DNA from: Streptacidiphilus melanogenes | GTDB taxonomy: Bacteria > Actinomycetota > Actinomycetes > Streptomycetales > Streptomycetaceae | Direction of reading: 5' to 3' | Length of the DNA stretch: 61,937 bases | NCBI RefSeq assembly: GCF_000787835.1 | Contig: NZ_BBPP01000002.1 | Coordinates: 116,908-178,844, forward strand | Part shown: positions 34,878 through 45,919 of the stretch, piece by piece | How the letters are laid out: every line of letters starts with the position of its first letter | How positions within the stretch are numbered: position 1 is the first letter of the stretch | Position numbers and translations under genes: made by a program | Notes under the pieces: model-generated | What the model was told of the DNA's origin: nothing | What the model saw: only the letters and a program-made list of their open reading frames with translations | Database searches by the model: none

Positions 34878-35636
34878 GTGACCACCACTGCTCTGCGCAC
34901 CGCCGCAGCTCGAGCCTCGGACCTGACCAAGGTCTACGGCTCCGGCGACACCCGCGTCACCGCTCTGGACCACGTCTCGGTGGATTTCTACCGCGGCGAG
35001 TTCACCGCCATCATGGGGCCGTCGGGCTCCGGCAAGTCGACCCTGATGCACTGCATGGCCGGTCTGGACGACGTCAGCTCCGGCTCGGCGCGGATCGGCG
35101 ACATCGAGCTCAACGGCCTCAAGGACAAGGCGCTCACCAAGCTGCGCCGCGACCAGATCGGCTTCGTCTTCCAGGCGTTCAACCTGCTGCCGACGCTGAC
35201 GGCGCTGGAGAACATCACCCTGCCGATGGACATCGCCGGCCGGAAGCCCGACAAGGCGTGGCTGGACCGGGTGATCGCCACCGTCGGCCTGGCCGACCGG
35301 CTGAGCCACCGGCCCAGCCAGCTCTCCGGCGGCCAGCAGCAACGCGTCGCCTGTGCCCGCGCGCTGGCCTCCCGGCCCGAGATCATCTTCGCGGACGAGC
35401 CCACCGGCAACCTCGACTCCCGCTCCGGCGCGGAGATCCTCGGCTTCCTGCGCTCCTCCGTGCGCGAGCTCGGCCAGACCATCGTCATGGTCACCCACGA
35501 CCCGGTCGCCGCCTCCTACGCGGACCGCGTCATCTTCCTCGCCGACGGGCGCATCGTCGACGAGCTCCAGGCCCCCTCGGCCGACGGCGTCCTGGACCGC
35601 ATGCGCCGGTTCGACGCCAAGGGCCGGACCAGCTGA
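34878..35636 (+). CDS. ABC transporter ATPase (MacB/LolD type)
   Basis: This is a 252-residue ATPase with Walker A MGPSGSGKSTLMH (about residues 49-61), the Q-loop GFVFQAFNLLPTLTALEN, signature QLSGGQQQRVACARAL, Walker B IIFADEPTGNLD and the H-loop VTHDP. These are typical of mechanotransmission-type (MacB/LolD/FtsE) transporters. The GTG at 34878 has CGGAG 7 nt upstream, and the protein begins just before the conserved DLTKVYGSG. The permease follows after 24 nt. Likely roles are export of peptides or lipids, or envelope stress. The substrate is unknown. Confidence 0.92.
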   Translation: MTTTALRTAAARASDLTKVYGSGDTRVTALDHVSVDFYRGEFTAIMGPSGSGKSTLMHCMAGLDDVSSGSARIGDIELNGLKDKALTKLRRDQIGFVFQAFNLLPTLTALENITLPMDIAGRKPDKAWLDRVIATVGLADRLSHRPSQLSGGQQQRVACARALASRPEIIFADEPTGNLDSRSGAEILGFLRSSVRELGQTIVMVTHDPVAASYADRVIFLADGRIVDELQAPSADGVLDRMRRFDAKGRTS

Positions 35637-35660
35637 GCGACGACGGGGATCCAAGAGCTC

Positions 35661-38213
35661 ATGTTCAAGACCGCACTGCGCAACGTGCTGTCCCACAAGG
35701 GGCGGCTGCTGATGACGATGCTCGCCGTCGTCCTGGGCACGGCCTTCGTGGCCGGCACCCTGGTCTTCTCCGACTCGGTCAGCACGGCGCTGAAGAACAG
35801 CCTTTCGCACAACTACGACAACGTCTCGGTCCGCGTGGAGAACAGCGCGGCCGGTGAGGGCCGCAGCGCCCAGGACAACAACAGCGACGCCAAGCCGCTG
35901 ACCGACGCGACACTGCGCCAGATCCGCGCCCTGCCGGGCACCGCCTCCGCGGTCGGCACGGTCGAGGGCTTCGCCGGGATCTCCGACGCGAACGGGAACC
36001 TGGTCGGCGGCCGCGGCGGGACCCAGGGCGCCAACTTCAGCCCGGGCGCCGACGGCACGGACACGCGCTACCCGATGGCTCAGGGCTCCGGCCCGACCAC
36101 CTCCACCCAGATCGCCGTCGACCAGCGCACCGCGCAGAAGAACGGCTTCAAGGTCGGCGACACCCTCCGGGTCGCCGTCAACGGCCCGGTCATGCAGCTG
36201 ACCGTCTCCGGCATCTTCACCTCGGACGACCCGGCGCTGAGCTCCGGCGGCTCGCTGGTGCTGTTCGACACCGCCACGGCCCAGCGGCTCTACACCGCGC
36301 CGGGCCAGTACGGGTGGATCGACGCCCTGGCCAAGCCCGGCACCGGCCAGGACGCGCTGGAGTCGCAGATCGGGCAGGTCGTCCCGCACAGCGGCAACAT
36401 CACCCTGCACACCGGCGCGTCCCTGACCGCCGACGCCAAGCAGATGGTCGAGGACGACTCGAAGAACATGAAGACGGCGCTGCTGTTCTTCGCGGGCGTC
36501 GCCCTGTTCGTCGGGATCTTCCTGATCTCCAACACCTTCACCATGCTGATCGCGCAGCGCACCCGCGAGCTGGCGCTGATGCGCGCCCTCGGCGCGAGCC
36601 GCAAGCAGGTGCGGCGTTCGGTGCTGCTGGAGGCGCTGCTGGTCGGCCTCACCGCATCGCTTGCGGGTCTCGGCGCCGGCGTCGGCATCGGCGCCGCGCT
36701 CAAGGCCTGGGCCGGTTCCAGCGGCAATCTCCCCGGCGGCGGTCTGACGGTCACTCCGTCGACGGTCCTGATCACCCTTTTGGTCGGCACCGTCGTCACG
36801 GCGCTCGCCGCGCTCTTCCCGGCGCTGCGCGCCTCCCGGGTCCCCCCGGTGGCGGCGATGAGCAGCAACGACCAGCCGGCCTCGCAGAAGAGCCTGGTGG
36901 TGCGGAACAGCATCGGCCTGGTGCTGGCGGGCCTCGGCGTGGGCGTGGTGCTGCTCGGCGTCTCCCAGGGCGGCAGCGCCGGCCGGATGCCGGTCGCGCT
37001 GGGCGCGCTGCTGGTGATGCTCGGCGTCTTCGTGCTCACCCCGCTGCTGTCGCGGCCGATCATCGCGGCGACGGGCCCGCTCTTCCGTCGCCTCTTCGGC
37101 ATCAGCGGCACGCTGGCCAAGCAGAACGCCATCCGCAACCCGCGTCGCACCGCGGCCACCGCCTCCGCGCTCACCATCGGCGTCACACTGATCACCGCGC
37201 TGACCGTCATCGGCACGTCGATCAGCACCACGATCACCAAGCAGGTCACCGCCAACATGAAGGCGGACTACGCGGTCAGCACGCAGCTGGGCTACCCGGT
37301 CTCGCCGCAGCTGCTCGCCCAGCTGAAGTCGGCGAAGGGCGTCACCGCCGTGAGCGCCGCCGACTCGCAGTACGTCACGGTCAACGGCACGGACCTCTCG
37401 CTCAACGGCTACGACGCGGGCAGCTTCGACCAGTTGGTCGCGCCGGACCTGACCCAGGGGACGCTCGACGCCTTCAAGCAGGGGCAGCTCCTGATCGACG
37501 CCGACCACGCCAAGAGCCTCGACGCCACGGTCGGCAGCACGGTCAAGGTCGCCTACCCGAACGGCACCTCCGGCACCCTGACGGTCGGCGGCGTCTACCC
37601 CAAGAGCGACCTCCTCGGCCCCGCCCTGTTGAGCGAGCAGGCCCTCAGGGGCCACACCCTGGCGCCGTACTACAACGTCGTCCTGGTCAAGACGGACGGC
37701 GGCGCCTCCAGCGCCAACGAGCAGGCGCTCCGCGACGCCACGGGCCTGAACCCGCTGGTCAAGGTGCAGTCGCAGCAGCAGATGGTGGACCAGTTCAACT
37801 CGCTGATCTCGATGATGCTGACGATCCTCTACGCCCTGCTGGGCATGGCGGTCCTGATCGCCATCCTCGGCGTGGTCAACACCCTCGCCATGTCGGTCTT
37901 CGAGCGCAAGCGCGAGCTGGGCATGCTGCGGGCGGTCGGCCTCGACCGTCGCGGGGTCAAGCGGATGGTCCGGCTGGAGTCCGTGGTCATCGCGGTCTTC
38001 GGTGCGGCGATGGGCGTCGCCATCGGCACCTTCCTCGCCTGGGCGGCGAACGGCCTCCTGAAGTCGAGCCTCTCCGGCCTCACCACGGCCCTCCCCTGGG
38101 GCCGCCTGGCCCTCTTCATCGCCCTCGGCGCCACGGTCGGCCTCCTCGCAGCCCTCTGGCCCGCACGCCGGGCCGCCAGGCTCGACATCCTGGGCGCGAT
38201 CAAGACGGACTGA
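35661..38213 (+). CDS. FtsX-like ABC permease with two MacB periplasmic domains
   Basis: The 850-residue permease has an N-terminal helix (KGRLLMTMLAVVLGTAFVAG), a large extracellular MacB_PCD domain (about 45-260), an FtsX core of three helices (about 270-400), a second anchor and extracellular domain (about 450-700), and a final FtsX core including VFERKRELGMLRAVGLDRRG. This duplicated DUF214 layout is common in actinobacteria and pairs with the upstream ATPase. A 37-bp palindromic terminator follows. The operon sits next to bldA. Confidence 0.92.
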   Translation: MFKTALRNVLSHKGRLLMTMLAVVLGTAFVAGTLVFSDSVSTALKNSLSHNYDNVSVRVENSAAGEGRSAQDNNSDAKPLTDATLRQIRALPGTASAVGTVEGFAGISDANGNLVGGRGGTQGANFSPGADGTDTRYPMAQGSGPTTSTQIAVDQRTAQKNGFKVGDTLRVAVNGPVMQLTVSGIFTSDDPALSSGGSLVLFDTATAQRLYTAPGQYGWIDALAKPGTGQDALESQIGQVVPHSGNITLHTGASLTADAKQMVEDDSKNMKTALLFFAGVALFVGIFLISNTFTMLIAQRTRELALMRALGASRKQVRRSVLLEALLVGLTASLAGLGAGVGIGAALKAWAGSSGNLPGGGLTVTPSTVLITLLVGTVVTALAALFPALRASRVPPVAAMSSNDQPASQKSLVVRNSIGLVLAGLGVGVVLLGVSQGGSAGRMPVALGALLVMLGVFVLTPLLSRPIIAATGPLFRRLFGISGTLAKQNAIRNPRRTAATASALTIGVTLITALTVIGTSISTTITKQVTANMKADYAVSTQLGYPVSPQLLAQLKSAKGVTAVSAADSQYVTVNGTDLSLNGYDAGSFDQLVAPDLTQGTLDAFKQGQLLIDADHAKSLDATVGSTVKVAYPNGTSGTLTVGGVYPKSDLLGPALLSEQALRGHTLAPYYNVVLVKTDGGASSANEQALRDATGLNPLVKVQSQQQMVDQFNSLISMMLTILYALLGMAVLIAILGVVNTLAMSVFERKRELGMLRAVGLDRRGVKRMVRLESVVIAVFGAAMGVAIGTFLAWAANGLLKSSLSGLTTALPWGRLALFIALGATVGLLAALWPARRAARLDILGAIKTD

Positions 38214-38232
38214 CGGAGCGTCGCAGCACCGT

Positions 38233-38269
38233 CCCAGGGGGCGCGGGACCTGGTCCCGCGCCCCCTGGG
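38233..38269. terminator. 37-bp palindromic terminator
   Basis: Two exact 18-bp arms (38233-38250 and 38252-38269), each containing GGGGGCGCGGGACC or its complement, meet at a single central base, 20 nt after the permease stop. Confidence 0.75.
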
Positions 38270-38342
38270 TGTGCCACCGGCGCCTCGTACGCTCCCGAGT
38301 TCCTTCCCGCAGCGGCACCCTGGGGCCGGGCTCGGTGCGCGA

Positions 38343-39488
38343 TCAGTCCGTGTCGGTGGCTGCCAGTACGGCCAGTCGACGCCGGTCCGGGCTCAGCGCG
38401 GCGATGCCGACGTCCCAGGCCACCTGGTGGAACCAGTCCGTGTCGGCTTCGAAGTCGTACCAGGAGCAGCCGCGGACGCGCTCGTCGACCGTCTCGTGGG
38501 GAGCGCCCGCCGGTGCTCCAGCCAGCCCGGCGAGCGACTGCCAGGCCGCCAGTCGGCCGTAGGCGCCGTAGCGGCCCCTGTCGTACGCGCCGCCGGTGGA
38601 GGCAGCGGCGAAGAGCACCTCCCAGGCCCGCTCGGGCGACTGCACCGACATCGAGAACGAGCTCGCCTTCGGGCCCCCGTGCAGGCACTCGAGACCCAGG
38701 CCCGCCAGCACACGTCCCTGCACATCCCCTTGGAGCGGCTCCCCCAGCGCGAACGTGCGGGCCTCGACCTGCCCGTTGGACTGCCCCGTCCAGGTTGCGA
38801 ACGCGGCGGCCATCGCGGTGGCCTCCGGCTCGCTCGTCGTCTCCGCGACCCCCCGGAGCCTGGCCGACCGATCCGCCCTCCCTGAGGAGCCACCTCCTGA
38901 GGAGCCGTTCGACGGCCTGTACGGCATCGGGCTGCCGCCGCCCCTCACGCCGAACGCCGGCAGGCCCGGGTCGCGTTCGATCTCGGACAGCGTCAACGGC
39001 AGCCATGCCAGCGGGTGGTGGCGCCAGTGCGGGGACGCTGCCCACCGGGCCACGGCGGGCACGGTCGCGGCCTCGACGCCCCGGAGCGCCAACTCCTGGA
39101 CCAGACAGGCACGCAGCTCCTCCGGCGCGCGGTGTCTGAACACCTCGGCCAGATCAGCGGGTCGCTGCCCCGACGCCAGGAGGGACGCCAGGTACGGCAC
39201 ACGCCCCCGTCGGCCGACCTCGAGTGCGGACGCAAGCCTCAGCAAGTGCACCACGTTCTCCGCCCCGGGCGTGAGGGCGAGCAGCCGCACCAGGTGGTCG
39301 AGCACCGACCGGTACTGCCACGTCCTCCCGTCGGCGTCGCTTCTGCTCGCCTTCACAAGGGCGAGGCCCAGGTCGGCGACGAAGCCACCGTCCCCGGCCG
39401 CGAGCCGCCGGTCGGCCACGTCCCAGACGCCCGTCACCTGGTTCAGGGCGGGCAGATCGGACACGATCTTCTGTATCTGGTCGGTCAC
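38343..39488 (-). CDS. hypothetical protein, 381 aa (DUF6183-like)
   Basis: The soluble protein has an alpha-helical, repeat-like N-terminal half (DLPALNQVTGVWDVADRRL, RTWQYRSVLDHLVRLLALT, ENVVHLLRLASAL) and a C-terminal half with SGRADRS and YDRGRYGAYGRLAAWQSLA. It resembles a Streptomyces family I know as DUF6183, an assignment made from memory. The GTG at 39488 lies 7 nt after TACCCT (39496-39501), so it is probably leaderless. No function is known. Confidence 0.7.
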   Translation of the reverse strand: MTDQIQKIVSDLPALNQVTGVWDVADRRLAAGDGGFVADLGLALVKASRSDADGRTWQYRSVLDHLVRLLALTPGAENVVHLLRLASALEVGRRGRVPYLASLLASGQRPADLAEVFRHRAPEELRACLVQELALRGVEAATVPAVARWAASPHWRHHPLAWLPLTLSEIERDPGLPAFGVRGGGSPMPYRPSNGSSGGGSSGRADRSARLRGVAETTSEPEATAMAAAFATWTGQSNGQVEARTFALGEPLQGDVQGRVLAGLGLECLHGGPKASSFSMSVQSPERAWEVLFAAASTGGAYDRGRYGAYGRLAAWQSLAGLAGAPAGAPHETVDERVRGCSWYDFEADTDWFHQVAWDVGIAALSPDRRRLAVLAATDTD

Positions 39489-39533
39489 GCCCCCGAGGGT
39501 AGGGAGCCTGTGCCCCTCCCCTTCCCCGCTTTT

Positions 39534-39575
39534 CGCCCGCCGCCCGCTGCCCGCTGCCCGCCGCCCGCCGCCCGC
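39534..39575. repeat. six tandem heptamers
   Basis: The unit (C/T)GCCCGC is repeated six times in the intergenic region upstream of the DUF6183-like gene. It is a likely slippage-prone tract. Confidence 0.7.
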
Positions 39576-39588
39576 CCCTGAACGTGCC

Positions 39589-39622
39589 AGCGCCCCCGCC
39601 CGTGGGAACGGGCGGGGGCGCT
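39589..39622 (-). terminator. ndh terminator hairpin
   Basis: AGCGCCCCCGCCCGT (39589-39603) and its exact complement (39608-39622) enclose GGGA, about 95 bp beyond the ndh stop codon. Given the distance it may equally serve the upstream flank. Confidence 0.6.
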
Positions 39623-39717
39623 TACGGCAGCGGTGCCGGTCATGAGCACCACGGTCTGTGGTCCGGCGACGCTGCCGGGCTGTGAGGTGGGCCGGAGCGG
39701 TACCGGCCCGTGGGCCG

Positions 39718-41073
39718 TCAGGCGGAGACCTTCTCCTTGGCGGGAGCCGGAATCACCGGGGCCGGGGCCGCGGCCTCGACGAACACCTCACGCGGCGTCT
39801 CCATCTCCACCAGGGAGACGGTCTCGCGCTTGAGGAACATCGCCAGGGTCCAGTCAGCGAAGACGCGGACCTTGCGGTTCATGGTCGGCACGCGGCTGCC
39901 GTGGTACAGGCGGTGGAACCACCAGGCGGGGCGGCCCTTCAGCTTGTACTTGCCGAAGAGGATCGCCACACCCTTGTGCAGGCCGAGACCGGCGACCGCA
40001 CCGAGGTTCTTGTGCTTGTACTCCTTCTGCGGGAAGCCCCGCATGCCCGCGACGACGTTGTCGCCGAGGACGATGGCCTGACGCACGGCGTGCTGCGCGT
40101 TCGGCGGGCACCAGGCGCCCTCGCCGACGGCGAGGTCCGGGACCTGGGCGTTGTCGCCGGCGGACCAGACGTTGTCGAAGCCCTGGACCTGAAGGGTCGG
40201 GGCGGTGTCGACGTGGCCGCGCGGGCCGAGCGGCAGGCCGAAGTTGGCCAGCGCCGGGTTCGGCTTGACGCCGGCCGTCCACACGATGGTGGAGGCGTCG
40301 ACCTCGATGCCGTTCTTCAGCACGACGTGCTTGTCGACGCAGGACTCCATCGAGGTCTCGATGTAGATCTCGATGCCGCGCTCCTCGAGCTTCTCCTTGG
40401 TCCACAGACCGAGGTCCGGGCCCATCTCGGGGAGGATGCGGTTGGCGGCCTCGACCACGATGAAGCGCATGTCCTCACGCTTCACGTTGTGGTAGATCTT
40501 CGCCGAGTCGCGGGCCATGTCCTCGATCTCGGCGATCGTCTCGATGCCGGCGAAGCCGCCACCGATGACGACGAAGGTCAGCGCCTGCTTGCGCACCGCC
40601 TCGTCGGTCGTGGACTCGGCGCGGTCGAGCTGGGCCACGACGTGGTTGCGGAGGCTGATGGCCTCCTCGACCGACTTCATGCCGATGCCGTGCTCCGCCA
40701 GACCCGGGATCGGGAAGGTGCGGGACACCGAGCCCATCGCGACGACGAGGTAGTCGAAGGGGATCTCGTAGGGGTCGCCCGCGGCAGGGTGCACGGTGGC
40801 CACCTTGCGGTCCTGGTCGACCGAGGTGACGTGACCCGTCAGGACCTCGGCCTTGTTCAGGACTCGGCGCAGCGGGGCGACGAGGTTGCGAGGCGCGACG
40901 TTGCCGCCGGCCGCCTCGGGGAGGAAGGGCAGGTACGTCATGTACGACCGCGGGTCGACGACCGTGACGGTCGCCTCCCCGTAGCGCATCTTCTTGAGGA
41001 TGCGCATCGCGGCATACAGGCCGACGTAGCCACCGCCGACAATCAGGATGCGAGGACGCTCCGTGGTGCTCAT
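39718..41073 (-). CDS. ndh: type II NADH dehydrogenase (NDH-2)
   Basis: The 451-residue monotopic flavoprotein transfers electrons from NADH to quinone without pumping protons. It has two dinucleotide-binding motifs: ILIVGGGYVGLYAA for FAD (near residue 14) and FVVIGGGFAGIET for NADH (near residue 171), then WTAGVKPNP, VWSAGDNAQVPD and a C-terminal membrane-associating region (KGRPAWWFHRLYHG). The ATG at 41073 lies 5 nt after TACTTT (41079-41084), a leaderless promoter. A Rex-type operator (41108-41125) abuts the expected -35 position, so NADH/NAD+ balance probably controls expression. Confidence 0.93.
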   Translation of the reverse strand: MSTTERPRILIVGGGYVGLYAAMRILKKMRYGEATVTVVDPRSYMTYLPFLPEAAGGNVAPRNLVAPLRRVLNKAEVLTGHVTSVDQDRKVATVHPAAGDPYEIPFDYLVVAMGSVSRTFPIPGLAEHGIGMKSVEEAISLRNHVVAQLDRAESTTDEAVRKQALTFVVIGGGFAGIETIAEIEDMARDSAKIYHNVKREDMRFIVVEAANRILPEMGPDLGLWTKEKLEERGIEIYIETSMESCVDKHVVLKNGIEVDASTIVWTAGVKPNPALANFGLPLGPRGHVDTAPTLQVQGFDNVWSAGDNAQVPDLAVGEGAWCPPNAQHAVRQAIVLGDNVVAGMRGFPQKEYKHKNLGAVAGLGLHKGVAILFGKYKLKGRPAWWFHRLYHGSRVPTMNRKVRVFADWTLAMFLKRETVSLVEMETPREVFVEAAAPAPVIPAPAKEKVSA

Positions 41074-41457
41074 ATCCGAAAGTATCCACCCCCTCCTTGC
41101 CTGGCATTTGTGGGCCTGGTCACAAGGGTCTGGACAGCACCTGCTACACTTCGCGCCCCCACAGGCCGAGCCGTCGGCATCGCTCACACCCGTGATCGCG
41201 GTGCTGTGAATTTCCGCAGCTCGACGGCCTCATTGCGATTGTGCGTGCGACTGCGGCGCGTCGCCTCCGATCCGGCGGGCAGGCCCACCGAGGCACCTTC
41301 GGTCCCACAATTCGGACGAAGCACCCCAGCAGTCCCGCCAACCGACGGGAACTCCATGTGAAGAAATTCACGAACATTCTTGGCCGGGCCGAGCCGGAGC
41401 CCTTCCAGAGCCTCTCCGAAGCCCCTCCGAAGCCCCTGGACGCGCCCCGACCAGGCG
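41074..41457. other. 384-bp intergenic region between ndh and ppx
   Basis: It holds the ndh promoter and Rex-type site, and a rightward TACACT box (41145-41150) whose partner would overlap the Rex site. A short GTG reading frame at 41359 starts VKKFTNILGRAEPEPFQ but runs into the convergent ppx gene. I could not support that frame as a gene. Confidence 0.45.
41108..41125 (-). promoter_or_regulatory. Rex operator-like site upstream of ndh
   Basis: TTGTG-GGCCTGGT-CACAA matches the TTGTG-N8-CACAA frame of Rex operators. It lies 35-52 bp before the ndh start codon, immediately upstream of the core promoter. Confidence 0.65.
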
Positions 41458-42363
41458 TCAGAGCAGTGTGCTCCAGGCGATTCCGTCGAGGATGTCGTGC
41501 TCGCTGACGACCAGCTCGGCGGCGCCGGTCCGCTCCATGATCGCCAGCAGGACCAGGGCGCCCGCCACGATCACGTCGACCCGCCCGGGGTGCATCACCG
41601 GGATCGCGGCGCGCTCCTCGTGTGTGGAGGCAAGCAGCCGTTCGGCGACCGCACGGACGTCCGCGACGGGAATGCGGGAGCGGTGGATCAGCTCGCTCCG
41701 GTACGCGGGCAGCCCGAGAGCGATGGCAGCCACCGTGGTGACCGTCCCCGCCAGGCCCACGAGCGTGGCGCCGCTGTCGAGGGGGACCGTCTCGGCGGCC
41801 TCGTCCAGCGCCTTGGCGATGTCGACGCGCATGGCGTCGAAGTCCTCGAGGTGCCGCTCGGTCATCCGCACGCAGCCGATGTCGACCGAACGGGCCGCCT
41901 CGACGGAGTCCGTACCCAGCACGAACTCGGTCGAGCCACCGCCCAGGTCGAAGACCAGGTACGGGCCGCCCTCGCCGTTCAGCTCCTTGGTGGCGCCGGT
42001 GAAGGAGAGCTGCGCCTCCTCGTCACCGGAGATCACCTCGGGGTCCACGCCGAGGATCTCGCGCACGCCCGCGACGAACTCGTCGCGGTTCTCCGCGTCG
42101 CGCGAGGCGCTGGTCGCCACGAAGCGCAGGCGCGTCGCGCCGAGGTCGCGGATGATCGCGGCGTAGTCGCGGCAGGCGGCGAAGGTCCGCTCCAGCGCCT
42201 CCGGCGCGAGTCGACCGGTGCGGTCCACGCCCTGGCCGAGGCGGACGATCGTCATCCGGCGGTCCAGCTCGTGCAGCTCGCCCGTCGCGGGATCGAGGTC
42301 GGCGACGAGCAGGCGGATGGAATTGGTGCCGCAGTCGACACCGGCCACTCGGGTCAGGCTCAC
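41458..42363 (-). CDS. ppx: Ppx/GppA family exopolyphosphatase/phosphatase
   Basis: The 301-residue protein of the actin-like ATPase fold hydrolyses inorganic polyphosphate or (p)ppGpp-type substrates. Motifs are GVDCGTNSIRLLVAD (phosphate 1), FVATSASRDAENRDEF, YLVFDLGGGSTEFVLG (phosphate 2) and GLAGTVTTVAA. The GTG at 42363 has GGAGGG just upstream and overlaps the stop of the DUF501 gene (GTGA), so translation is coupled. It is the last gene of the eno-ftsB-DUF501-ppx block. Confidence 0.92.
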   Translation of the reverse strand: MSLTRVAGVDCGTNSIRLLVADLDPATGELHELDRRMTIVRLGQGVDRTGRLAPEALERTFAACRDYAAIIRDLGATRLRFVATSASRDAENRDEFVAGVREILGVDPEVISGDEEAQLSFTGATKELNGEGGPYLVFDLGGGSTEFVLGTDSVEAARSVDIGCVRMTERHLEDFDAMRVDIAKALDEAAETVPLDSGATLVGLAGTVTTVAAIALGLPAYRSELIHRSRIPVADVRAVAERLLASTHEERAAIPVMHPGRVDVIVAGALVLLAIMERTGAAELVVSEHDILDGIAWSTLL

Positions 42364-42944
42364 GCGCCCTCCCCCGCGTCCTCGTCGGCGACCGACTGGC
42401 CCGCGCCCTCGTCCGCGCCCGTCGCGCAGACGCACGGGCCCTTGCGCCACCACTCCGGCAGCGCCGCCAGCGCCTCGTCGCCGAGCGGGTTCACACCCGG
42501 CCCGGCGGCCAGCGAGTGGCCGACCAGCACGTGCAGGCACTTGACCCGGTCCGGCATGCCGCCGGCGCTCGGGAAGCCCTCCAGCACCTCGATCGCGTCA
42601 CGACGGGCGATGTAGTCCTCGTGCGCCTTGCGGTAGCCCTCGGCGAGCTCCGGATCCTCGGCGAGCCGGGCCGTCTGCTCCTTCATCATCCCGTCGGCCT
42701 CCAGCGTGCCGATCAGCGAGGCGGCGCGGGGGCAGGTCAGGTAGTAGAGGGTGGGGAACGGCGTGCCGTCCTCGAGGCGCGGGGCCGTCTCGACCACGTC
42801 GGGCAGCCCGCAGGGGCAGCGGTGGGCGACGGCGCGCAGCCCGCGCGGAACGCGGCCCAGCTGCGCCTCGACGGCGGCGCGGTCGGCCTCGGAGACGGCG
42901 GTGGCGTCCGCCGGGTGTGCAACAGGGGGGTGGTCGTGCGACAT
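42360..42944 (-). CDS. DUF501 protein
   Basis: The 194-residue soluble protein of the actinobacterial DUF501 family contains AVAHRCPCGLPDVVET, FPTLYYLTCPRAASLIGTLE, GGMPDRVKCLHVLVGHSLA and GPCVCA. Conserved Cys/His pairs suggest metal binding, which is an inference. It starts 11 nt after the ftsB-like stop and overlaps ppx by four bases, so it is in a tight operon. The biochemical role is unknown, although the gene order eno-ftsB-DUF501-ppx is conserved widely in actinobacteria. Confidence 0.9.
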   Translation of the reverse strand: MSHDHPPVAHPADATAVSEADRAAVEAQLGRVPRGLRAVAHRCPCGLPDVVETAPRLEDGTPFPTLYYLTCPRAASLIGTLEADGMMKEQTARLAEDPELAEGYRKAHEDYIARRDAIEVLEGFPSAGGMPDRVKCLHVLVGHSLAAGPGVNPLGDEALAALPEWWRKGPCVCATGADEGAGQSVADEDAGEGA

Positions 42945-42955
42945 GTCTCTATTCT

Positions 42956-43354
42956 TCAGTGTCCGGCGTGATCCGCCGTGTCGAGGGAGCCGAGCAGGCT
43001 CTGGTACCAGGGCTGCGAGGCCTGTTGCTGCGCGGTCGGAGAGGCGGTCGGAGAGGTCGAGGGGTTCACAGCTGTGAACGGGGTGTCCCCGGGAAGGGCG
43101 AAGTGAAGCCGTTGCCGCGCCTGCGCCTCGACGAACGCCGGGTCCTGCCAGCGCGCCTTCTCCCGGCGCAGCTCGTCCACCTGGCGCTGGGCCTGCTGCT
43201 GGGCGGCGCGCTGCTGGTCGATCTGTGAGCGCTGGGCGATGAACTGCCGCATCGGATAGGCCAGCGCGGCCACGAGGGCGCACACGACCAGTGCCAGCAC
43301 CGCGGCCCGGCCGGTGAGCCGTGGCCGCCGTCGGACCTGCTGCTGCCCCGCCAC
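42956..43354 (-). CDS. ftsB: FtsB/DivIC-type septum formation initiator
   Basis: This is a bitopic divisome protein of about 132 residues. A basic N-terminus (VRRRPRLTGR) and one transmembrane helix (AAVLALVVCALVAALAYPM) precede an extracytoplasmic coiled coil rich in Gln (QIDQQRAAQQQAQRQVDEL), the conserved KARWQDPAFVEAQARQRLHF and a low-complexity Ser/Thr/Pro tail. The GTG at 43354 is preferred, with GGGAGG upstream. A TTG 18 nt earlier is possible. It is separated from eno by a strong hairpin. Confidence 0.85.
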   Translation of the reverse strand: MAGQQQVRRRPRLTGRAAVLALVVCALVAALAYPMRQFIAQRSQIDQQRAAQQQAQRQVDELRREKARWQDPAFVEAQARQRLHFALPGDTPFTAVNPSTSPTASPTAQQQASQPWYQSLLGSLDTADHAGH

Positions 43355-43420
43355 CGCTCCTGGCCCTCCCAAGGTTCGCAGCCCTCCCGAAGTTCGCGGC
43401 TCCCGTGCCCCGTGCGCGAA

Positions 43421-43467
43421 GACGCCCCGCCGTCCCCCACCCTAGAGGGTGAGGACGACGGGGCGTC
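43421..43467 (-). terminator. stem-loop after eno
   Basis: GACGCCCCG at the left and CGGGGCGTC at the right, with inner ACCCT/AGGGT pairing and small internal loops, form a long stem 13 nt beyond the eno stop. It would attenuate read-through into the ftsB-like gene. Confidence 0.7.
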
Positions 43468-43479
43468 GGAAGAGCGGAC

Positions 43480-45760
<2,281 letters not shown>

Positions 45761-45797
45761 CCCGTTCGACGGGCGTCCGCTGTTGCGAACACGAAGG

Positions 45798-45827
45798 AGA
45801 CTAAGCGGCTATTCACATGAAACTCAA
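45798..45827 (-). promoter_or_regulatory. promoter of the riboswitch transcript
   Basis: TTGAGT (45822-45827) and TAGTCT (45798-45803), read on the minus strand with an 18-bp spacer, precede the riboswitch. The spacer contains a TTCA-CA-TGAA palindrome (45812-45821). Confidence 0.5.
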
Positions 45828-45919
45828 TCACAACCGGTGTGTTTAAAGTCCGATCGCCTCAGATGCCAAGTCGCTGACCAGCGCGTCTTCGGCCGACAAC
45901 CACCCAGATGTGAGCTGCG

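Noticed and set aside
34557-38318. Very long minus-strand reading frame opposite the ABC transporter operon
   Set aside because: It is the antisense shadow of two clear ABC genes. Its translation is low-complexity Arg/Gly/Asp-rich with no domain, as expected from high third-position GC.
41359-41507. Short GTG frame starting VKKFTNILGRAEPEPFQ
   Set aside because: The first 30 codons look mildly coding, but it runs into the convergent ppx gene and has no family. It could be a degraded or very small gene, with too little evidence to list it.
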